From positions 39,204,379-39,268,378 of the forward strand of contig NC_087067.1 of NCBI RefSeq assembly GCF_963678635.1: 64,000 bases of DNA. Direction: 5' to 3'. Source of the stretch: Symsagittifera roscoffensis (taxonomy: Eukaryota > Xenacoelomorpha > Acoela > Convolutidae). Positions 56,394-64,000 of the stretch are shown one piece after another. Below the pieces are notes generated by a model. The model saw nothing but the letters and a program-made list of their open reading frames with translations, had not been told where the DNA came from and ran no database searches. The first letter of the stretch is position 1. Every line of letters begins with the position of its first letter. The position numbers and the translations under genes are program-made.

Positions 56394-57070
56394 GATGCGT
56401 CTATTTGAATCAATGACGCGTAACAATGGGGATTTTGCATGTCCAGCAGTTTGATATTGAATATTGTCAATATAGACAAAAATTATACTTGTCCCACTTG
56501 ATAAGTCATATGGGAAATGAGATTCGTAGAGTTTGTTTCCCTCATAAGATGCATCGAAGGAGGGTTTCATTTTGTAACCAATTTGATATTGACCATTCTC
56601 GTCAAACTTTGCATTGTAGCTTAACAAACTGGGTATTCGCGCTTTGGTGATGAGATTCTTCATTTGCGCCCATCCAAATGCTCATGCTATTCGTGATTTC
56701 TTGAGGAATTGCATCGAAATGAATTTTGTCTATGAGTTTTGTTTTTATCTCATCAATCAATTGTTCTATTAGTGTACTCTCATGATTTGATAAAAACTTT
56801 TACGCCATAGTAAGGTCTGAAAATTGTATTCCGATTGCCAGCGTTGGATTTACTGGCGACTACTTCGGTTGCTCTAAAGTACGTGAATTCCTCATCAGTA
56901 ACTTTGTTAAATTTTGTTGGGAAAATGATTTCTGAGAGAGCAACTCTCCAATCTCCATCTTAAGCTATTTCTTCTTTACAAAAACTTCTAAAACTGGCCA
57001 AAGTGTTGTCTGTGAAACAATACAATGATGCTGTTGAAATCAAATGTACATTAAACTCATCATTGCCCAT
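56394..57070 (-). pseudogene. Minor-capsid-like protein, unit 2, truncated by the junction
   Basis: Same sequence and lesions as 49384-50177, but after DSNRRI the frame crosses the junction and ends at 56355 with an unrelated tail. One codon differs (Arg to Lys in the GYKM(R/K)PS block). Confidence 0.6.
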
Positions 57071-57098
57071 TTTCGTTATAATCAGCTGTTTTTCCAAT

Positions 57099-58003
57099 TA
57101 AACTAAGTTCTTTTTCATAAAATTGTTCGTTGATTTCTCCGCATCAATGAGACTGTATGTTGCAGGGCTTACAGAAAGAATGGCAACTATTACAAAATTT
57201 TGTCTGTAAAAGTCTGCATGTAACCTTTTCTAAAAGGCAAGTCGGTTTTTGCTCTTCGCACATGGTCATCAACATAAAATGTTGGTTTCTGAACCTACTT
57301 TGATGAACTGTTTGCAATGAATGAAAATAAAGAAGGTACATGCTTTCTTGTGACCTTGTTCGGGGCCAACTTTGTTATTCTGTTCACGAGTTAATCGTTT
57401 GAACGAAATTCTGTAGTTTTTCAATATAACTGTAAGTCCATTCAAACTCCGAGTACTTGTAGATAAAACGTTTGAGCGATCGAATGTTTGTTCCGTTAAA
57501 CGCAGAATTTTTCTTACTGTGAGTATTGTTTTTGATTATTTCTTGTTTAGTACACAGTTTTTGAACTCTCTTTAACATTTGGTGCCTTAGTCAACCCAAT
57601 TTTTTGGGTTGTTTTGATTTGATCACTTTTTTGAAAGCTTCGGCTGTTTCTTTAGCATATTTGGTCTTCAGGGTTTCCACTCATAAGTTGCATGAAAGAC
57701 AATTGACAGCAACTAACAAATATTGTGACCCTCGGTTAAATTTAGCCAAAATATCAACATAAGCCAAATCCAGAGACAAAATTTCGTTGATATCGTTAAC
57801 ATTCACTTTTAGCCGAAGATATGTTTTATGAAACACTTCATACTTTGTATGTGATGATTGAGATCTCTGGCTTTTGTTGGTGAGAGTCAACTAGCATTTG
57901 TTAAATTTTTACGCTACCAAATGCAGCTGGACCTTTACAGTAATTTAAACGTACAATAAAATGATTTTCTTTTCTTCACTGATAATAGGATTTCCAATCT
58001 TTT
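57099..58003 (-). pseudogene. Polinton-like integrase, dead, unit 2
   Basis: Copy of 50206-51110 with the same lost second Asp and Glu-to-Gly change and the same frameshifts. This shows that the gene was already dead when the block duplicated. Confidence 0.75.
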
Positions 58004-58510
58004 GTTGACGCCGCAAACGATTCTTTACTGCTTTAATAGATTTTATCATTGTCGTCATGATCGTCGTTGGTGGGGGAAAATTCTGGGTTTTCCTTTTGTC
58101 AGGTTGCTTGGTTTTGAGTTTGAGAGTTGTCGATCGAGTCTTTGAAGAGGAGGGTTTTGATCTCTTTGATTCCTCAGTTGCCGGGTTGTCGGAGACAAAG
58201 GAAGAATTTGAGGACTTAGCTGCTTCGCTCTTAAGCGAGCGGAGAATCTGTTTGGCATAAGTGTTGGACACTAAACTAGGATCAAGATTCAGTTCTTTCA
58301 AACTTTGTGGATAAAAAACACACTTAAATTGTTTTGTGGTTTGCTGCATATCGTAAAAAAAGGTTGAATTTTAACGAGTGTTGGTTTTCCTTGAATCAAA
58401 ACATAGCCGTCAACGTCAAAAGTCAAGGATTCAATTTTGAACAACAGCTTTAGCACTATATTTGCCCTTTCTAATTTATTAGCTTCCAATAGGACTTGAT
58501 TGCATTCCAT
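57945..58510 (-). pseudogene. Charged, probably helical protein, unit 2
   Basis: Copy of 51052-51617 without visible difference in the open parts. Confidence 0.4.
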
Positions 58511-59153
58511 AACCTTTTGAAACTTTTCAGCGGTTTTTCCCTTACTTTTTTCATCGTTTTTTTTCTATTCTCTTTGAACTTGTTTGATGCAGAGAATTGT
58601 TTGATTCAACATCTTTTTTTTTGCTTTATCATCAACATCTCTACTGAAATTAGTAAGCGCAGATAGATTTCTTTTTTGAACAATTGGTACTACAATATTA
58701 AGGGTTAAAGGAGTAGGAGTTAGATTTAATGGTGGCGGAGAGTCACGGCTGGTATTTCGTTCTCGAAATCGCTGTATATAATTAAATTGAGATGATTTGT
58801 CATTAATTATGGATTATGAAGGATTTGAGGTTGTGGTACAGTTTTTTTATCTGGAGCATATAGTTTGCGAGGAGTGAGGATGAATTCTTCAGCATACATA
58901 CCTAAGGTTCTATTTTTTTAGGTAAATGTAACACAATTTTCCGATCGATTTAACCAGTGAAATATTGTTTCCCAATTTATCGTTTTTCTCCTATAGTAAA
59001 ATTGGGGTCAACAATTTTTTCAAATTGTACTTTCTTACTCTCGATGAAATTTTTGTTCGCTGGAACATGCCCATGAGAAAAATTTACAAAACAACCGAAA
59101 CAAATCTAATAAAATTTGAATCAGCTCAAGTCAAAATTGATCTACAATGGTGA

Positions 59154-59846
59154 CTATTGAGCATTTGCTTCAATATACATTATTGTTTCTCTTCCTTTTT
59201 CAAGAGATGTGATGACTGCTTTTGAGGATGGTAAATAGAAAAATGTATGCGATAGTGGAACTATGTTTGACGAAAAACGAAGATATTCTGAATGTTTGGG
59301 ATCTAAGTCTATGAACAGATGGCCGAAATTTTCTTTTGTGGCCAACTGATAAGCATGATTTAGTAGTTTTGTATTATTTAAATGTTTCCCTAAATAATCA
59401 GTTTGTTGATTGTCTTGAGAGGATTTGAACAAAATTAAGTGAGTCGTATTCAAATCTATTGTAGGTGATTCTTTACTTTGCTGAAATAAGTTATGCTTGA
59501 CATAAAAAACATGAACATTTTTATGTCGACCTGCTGTAGCTAATATAACAAAATCTTTTTCATTAAGAATTTCTATACAGGTATCATCAACGCCACTCAT
59601 GCAATCCCGTAAGTTATTAACAATTTCAAAGCTGGACAATTTTATAAATTCGTTATCAAATTTGTTGTGATAAACAAACGAACGGTATTTGGGTTGATCG
59701 TGAAGATAAAATTGAAATATCTTGTTATACGATGGAGAGAATGTACCTCTGAAAAGCATTCAAAAAATTAAATCAGTTTTTCTAGATCTCGAGGAACCTG
59801 AAACGGACATAAAAAGACGATCTTTTGTTGAAATGATCTATTCATT
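59154..59846 (-). pseudogene. Packaging ATPase, unit 2
   Basis: Copy of 52262-52954 with the same Arg in Walker A and the same TGA. Differences: one Gln to His (LGKHLNN), one silent change, and loss of a T near 59839 that shifts the frame just after the presumed start codon, so it has decayed slightly further. Confidence 0.7.
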
Positions 59847-59965
59847 TTTATAACTTGGGATTTGGTAACATGTAACAAATTGTACTGGACAGTATCGAAA
59901 GCCAAATGGCAGTCTCGTAACTTAGGTTGTAAAAAGACAGTTCTAAAATAGATAAAGATAGCAAA

Positions 59966-60124
59966 ATGAAAATAAAACAGACTTGGGTAAAAAAAGCAAT
60001 TTCTGCGGACGGAAGAGAAACAGAATTACAAAATTTCCAGTATCTGTTTCCGTCAGATAGAGACTGTTCGAGACCATCATTTTCTACAAAGTCACCATCA
60101 TTTTTCTCGACAGTAGTTTCTTAA
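59966..60124 (+). CDS. Small plus-strand open frame, unit 2
   Basis: Same 52-codon frame as at 53075-53233. Low support. Confidence 0.25.
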   Translation: MKIKQTWVKKAISADGRETELQNFQYLFPSDRDCSRPSFSTKSPSFFSTVVS

Positions 60125-60162
60125 TTTTCCATGTTTACGAGAAGATTTTTTGAATACTTGTA

Positions 60163-60348
60163 TCAAGGTTGATAGTTAAAACTGCGTACTATTCGCCTTC
60201 TTTTCTCTCTGAACTTTTGCTGTTTGGTTTGTATTTTATTGTATATATTGCTATGATTTTGTCTGTCATATGTATCCGAACAATGTTTTTTACGTTTCCG
60301 GTTTTGATTTCGTCTAATAACTCTTTTGGAATCAATTTTTAAATTCAT
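60163..60348 (-). CDS. Small basic protein, unit 2
   Basis: As at 53272-53457 with one Lys to Arg change in the C-terminal basic cluster. Confidence 0.35.
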   Translation of the reverse strand: MNLKIDSKRVIRRNQNRKRKKHCSDTYDRQNHSNIYNKIQTKQQKFREKRRRIVRSFNYQP

Positions 60349-60515
60349 ATTTTGTGTGTTTTATTTTAGCAAAAATAATTCATTTTTGAAATTTTGAATT
60401 TTCAAACACAACCTGTTATCAACTATTGCTCACAAAAAATCAAAAAAAAAGAAACATATCAGTGAATAAATTTAGTAATAATCACAAAACTTGGTATATA
60501 AATATATGTGATTCT

Positions 60516-60836
60516 TCATTTCGGTTCAACAGGCAAATCAGCTCCTCGTTCAAAGAAGAACAACTCATATTTTGTGAATTTGTCGTGGTTACTATTAGAT
60601 TTGAATGTTACCACAAAAAGAACAGCAATTCTGATAGTGGCTGGAAGTAAATATTTTTCCTCAAGGTTGTTAGTTTTGACTAATTCTTTCAGTTCATTTG
60701 GAAGCTGTTTGTCAGGCAAATGGATTTGTCTTCTCTCTCCCAGCTGAGGTTGCAGCCATTCCAGGTTGAGGTTGAACAACTGAATTGATTGGCGAAATTC
60801 CCGGAGTCTGGACATTGTAAAGGTGAATGTAGTCAA
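60516..60836 (-). CDS. Unknown Polinton-like protein, 106 codons, unit 2
   Basis: As at 53625-53945, no protein difference seen. Confidence 0.45.
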   Translation of the reverse strand: MTTFTFTMSRLREFRQSIQLFNLNLEWLQPQLGERRQIHLPDKQLPNELKELVKTNNLEEKYLLPATIRIAVLFVVTFKSNSNHDKFTKYELFFFERGADLPVEPK

Positions 60837-60839
60837 GAA

Positions 60840-61118
60840 CTAAAAAAAATTATAGATTTCGCTATCAATCAGTGTAATTTGTTCGAGTTTTTGCAGGAGA
60901 AGTTTTCCTCGACAATCTAATATGCCTGTCCGCGTTAGGGTAATTTTAATTCTTGGTGTTAAATTGTTTTCAGGACTTTGATTAGTTGTTTGCAAGAAGG
61001 TTGTTTGCATCATTGGACAGTTCCTTTTGTATCCAATCGAAAAAAAAATTTGGATTTTTTTTGTGTACAATGCTTTAATTATTGATGCGAGGGAAGTAAA
61101 CAAGAATGTTGTTTGCAA
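60840..61118 (-). CDS. Unknown small protein, unit 2 (longer form)
   Basis: 92 codons against 87 in unit 1. The extra 15 bp keep the frame and lie between two AGTTTT copies, so unit 2 looks like the ancestral form. Confidence 0.45.
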   Translation of the reverse strand: MQTTFLFTSLASIIKALYTKKIQIFFSIGYKRNCPMMQTTFLQTTNQSPENNLTPRIKITLTRTGILDCRGKLLLQKLEQITLIDSEIYNFF

Positions 61119-61793
61119 ATAAGTTTTTCATGACACCCAATAACTGTTCAATCCCCGGGCAGCCAAAATCTTCCAAACTTGTCACGGGTAATTTCAAGTA
61201 TTCAGCTAATAAGAAAGATTTTTGGGCCCCTTTAGCAAAAAATGGGAACTTGGGTTCCTCAAACAAACGCTGCCACAAATTTGATCAAGGTATTAGTAAG
61301 GGTATCCACCTTCGTCCCAATGAAACCCGTGCAGAAATTTAGATACCCAAATGTAAGCTTTTTTCTCTTCTTTTGATAAATTAATGAATTGAACTGGTGG
61401 AAGAAAATGAATTGTATCAATTGTTTTAGCAGAGCAAACGGAAAGTCCTTTTCTGATTAAAGGTTTCTTGCCACATTTAAATCCTTCAATATCTAAAATA
61501 ATGGGATGGTTGAAAAACAAATTTTTAGTTTTCTTTCTTTGGGCTAACATGACTTTCATCCAACATTTCAACCATCTAAATAACTTTGCTTCGAATGCTT
61601 TAGAAAATAAGCAAAACGCAATACCTGTCACGTGACTCAAGTAATAGTTTTCTATTGGACAAGGCAAAACATATGTGTACCCAGGACCAGTATGATTTTT
61701 TTCTTGCAAGTATCCTGCTGCGCCATGCAAAATAGCATGTATTCCAAGAAATTTGAATTGAAGTATTTGTTGAGCGACGAAATTTCTATTCAA
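61075..61793 (-). pseudogene. Unknown conserved-looking protein, frameshifted, unit 2
   Basis: As at 54169-54887 with the same break between GGYPY and LWQRL. Confidence 0.45.
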
Positions 61794-61946
61794 TTAAACC
61801 ACCATATGGTCTGTTTTTTGAAACAAAATTCAAATAAAATCAGCATCCAAATACAAACAAGCGGCTAAAAAATACTGAAACTTGACTGATTTTTCTGCAT
61901 ACTGTGATTTATCTGGATACTGCGTAACTGTATTATCAATTCTATT

Positions 61947-62550
61947 CTATCGCCCAACGGCCGGAGATTTCTTGCAAACGTTTTGATTTGTTGAAGTTTG
62001 TTTGTTCGATGATGTTGCAGAAAGCAATAAATTGGGTAAACGTTTTTTGATTGCAGCGAAATCTAACAAATCGAGATTGGCTGCAACAAGTTGTGCTGAA
62101 AAAGTAAGAGCTAGTTTAAGCTTGTCAAACAACTCGCCTTTTCCTTTGACATCTTTAGCAGAAAAAACTAAGTAATTGAAGCAAGCGAAAAGACAAGGAA
62201 CACTGAAACAATTTTGGGAAGGAAAAAACTCGTTTAATTGTTCCTCTGAATCTACTTGAATCAATATATGGTATTGTGATTTTTTTTCATTCTCAATTGT
62301 AAAAGGGCAAAATTGAGGTTTGAATTAGCTTCCAAAAGCATAATTTTTAAAAGGAAAGTCGTTGTACACATTCAAATTCAGCGCCTTCAGTTGCTTTTTT
62401 GAAAACTTTCAGGAATACATAAGTTCCAGTTTGGTCATAAGTTTTCAATGTAGCACGCACTAATCTCTTACTGTTTTCCGAAATATCGGAATAGCAATCA
62501 CCAAAATCTTTATCTGCACTTGCTGTGGTGCTTGTTTTCGTTTTATTCAT
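61947..62550 (-). pseudogene. Unknown protein, two frames, unit 2
   Basis: As at 55041-55644, with one Lys to Gln change (TFSAQLVAANL). Same break between the two halves. Confidence 0.4.
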
Positions 62551-63219
62551 TGTAACGAGTAAAGTTTTAAAGTAACTTCATTTAAAATTGAAAAGAAAGA
62601 AAAGGTTTGAATTGATTGTATAGGTCTGCAAAAGTAAGCGTTGTACCTATTTTAACATAAGCACACATCTACTTTATATCGCAAAGATATTGGATTGCAT
62701 TTTTGTTTCAAATGGATTAGTATTTTGTGCATGTAGACTGTTAAGAATTTTAATGGGTGTCAAAAGTTATAATGTTCAAACATTATTTTTGATACAAGCT
62801 ATTTGTTTGAATGAAAATTAGATAAGCATAGAATACCACGCAATTAAATATAAATATTTTACACGCCCTCCATTTTTAAACTGATAAAAAACTACATAGG
62901 AGGTCCTAAAGATTCTAATTTTAGAAGAACCAATCTCTATTTTAATCTCCCAAAGATTTTTCACAATTCATTTCAGTTTCTTTTTTTTCCGCATTACGTT
63001 TGTCTTTTTCTTCTAAATTTTCTTCAAAAAAGCCTTGTTATTTTATTGCCGGTTATCCCAGCCAATCACGAAAGAACCATTTTTTAAGAAACTGTTTACG
63101 GTAATTTTTTTGCAATAATTAACGAAGAAAAAAGCTTAAATTATGACGAGTGGACTTGTACAAATCACTTTATGATTCTCAAAAATTTTTTACATTCATT
63201 CAGTAAAATTTCCTTAAAA
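62551..63219. promoter_or_regulatory. Divergent intergenic region, unit 2
   Basis: Copy of 55645-56327. It separates the minus-strand row from the plus-strand gene at 63220, so it is the likely site of divergent promoters in the ancestral element. Confidence 0.3.
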
Positions 63220-63676
63220 ATGTCATGGGATGACGATGAACTGAAAATCAATTGTTTGAGTTACCTTACAAATTCTAGTAAATATACGGATCCTGACGAG
63301 CCTCTTGCTCTTCAGGTTGATATTTCAACTTTATCAAAACCAGTAAAAAAAATTGTACGAATACGATTGTGATAATTCTCCGATGAGTGAAAACCCGTTA
63401 GAATACTTTAAAGAAATAGAATTTTTTGATCGTTTATGGTGAATGGAACAGATTGAGTCGACATGATTACTTACTCCGAAAGCTGCTTCTTCTCGTACAG
63501 TGTCACCATGGCTTGATGAACCAGGTTCTTCAACTCGATCGCGCACCCCCGAAGCGACAGTGAGTAATCACATGGAAAACTCGACTCCTTCTCTATGCGC
63601 TGCACGAATGAAAAAGCAAAAGCTAATAACTCTTGAAAAGGGATTAGTTAGATCTTTTTTAACTTTGAAACAGTGA
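63220..63676 (+). pseudogene. Plus-strand gene of the Polinton-like element, broken
   Basis: ATG at 63220 starts MSWDDDELKINCLSYLTNSS and DPDEPLALQVDISTLSKPVK to a stop at 63370. A shifted frame then continues YDCDNSPMSENPLEYFKEIE, meets two stops, and runs through a Ser/Thr/Pro-rich part (SPWLDEPGSSTRSRTPEA) to TGA at 63674. Together about 150 codons with an acidic head and flexible tail. Family not recognised. It is the only gene of the element that clearly reads to the right; a polymerase gene, absent elsewhere in the element, might follow beyond the window. Confidence 0.45.
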
Positions 63677-64000
63677 TTGCGTTTGTTTGATTTTAATTTG
63701 GTTTTATTGCGTATAAAGATTTAAAGTTGAAACTCAGATTGACATTTAATATCTTTCATTTGAGTTTTATATGTATGAACAACTTGTAAATTAAAATTCT
63801 CTGCCTCTTGATGCTTCACTTTTTGGATTGCTAGGAAAAAGAGAGCTTAGTAAATCAGTTTATAACCGAATGGTCGACAAATCTTCAATCAAAATACAAA
63901 ACAGAATTTAAATAAATAAATCTCGGAAAAATGATGAAAAAATTTTATCTCGTAAAATAAAGGAACTATAGTCTTCAGGCTTCTGAACAAAATTGAATAA
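63677..64000. other. Right edge, no supported gene
   Basis: A plus-strand stretch near 63803 reads LPLDASLFGLLGKRELSKSV before stops, possibly more decayed element coding. The element's right terminus is not seen. Confidence 0.35.

Larger units (their letters stand above)
56394..63290. repeat. 6.9-kb tandem duplication, unit 2
   Basis: Nearly identical to 49501-56384; offset 6893 at the left, 6891 in the middle and 6906 after the 15-bp indel at about 60893-60907. At its right end the sequence continues into unique DNA (GGATCCTGACGAG), so this is the original right flank. Confidence 0.95.

Noticed and set aside
1..64000. CRISPR arrays, rRNA genes, bacterial promoters or operons
   Set aside because: Looked for and not seen. 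The repeats found are palindromic clusters or tandem arrays without unique spacers, and gene structure is eukaryotic.

Overview
The window looks like AT-rich nuclear DNA from an invertebrate animal. Coding sequence is sparse and split by introns with GT/AG borders, the intergenic space is full of degenerate transposons, and there are no bacterial-style operons, rRNA genes or intact tRNA genes. The species cannot be fixed from the sequence. Two host-type genes are visible. One is a convincing four-exon gene for a type II membrane protein with a fibrinogen-related C-terminal domain (26912-30462, + strand, 328 codons plus stop). The other is a two-exon fragment at 6451-7268 whose protein and intron position resemble the p53/p63/p73 DNA-binding domain; this reading is tentative.

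Layout. 1-10.5 kb: a 162-bp exact direct repeat (1-162 and 4613-4774), a tRNA-like SINE head, the p53-like exons and a Tc1/IS630-type transposase remnant near 8.0 kb. 10.5-26 kb and 36.1-44.5 kb: two old, diverged copies of one large composite repeat. Both carry minus-strand coding remnants with a CCHC zinc knuckle and a plus-strand conserved protein remnant. The first copy is interrupted by four Helentron/HINE-like elements in an inverted 2+2 arrangement, by a diverged tandem repeat and by a decayed type B DNA polymerase (about 20-21 kb). 26.8-30.6 kb: the fibrinogen-related gene, with a palindromic CCCGGG-ended element in its first intron. 32.5-33.4 kb: another copy of that element. 34.2-35.4 kb: a second, different type B DNA polymerase remnant. 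43.5-45.6 kb: palindrome clusters and tandem repeats.

46.3 kb to the right edge is a Polinton/Maverick-like (virus-related) element, read mostly on the minus strand. From right to left it holds several small unknown genes, an HerA/FtsK-type packaging ATPase, a retroviral-type integrase, a minor-capsid-like protein, a small core-like protein, a capsid protein of the F54H12.2 type and an adenovirus-type cysteine protease. Almost every gene carries stops, frameshifts or lost catalytic residues, so it is a dead copy. A 6.9-kb block from the minor-capsid gene through the small genes is present twice in tandem with only a handful of differences. The junction has short filler DNA that can be copied from next to the breakpoint. 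The capsid gene has its own separate local tandem duplication with an internal deletion.

The main interest is in this twice-duplicated viral-like element, the HINE-like family with paralogous empty sites, the two unrelated polymerase relics and the p53-like exons. Family assignments rest on motif reading by eye; no database search was possible.
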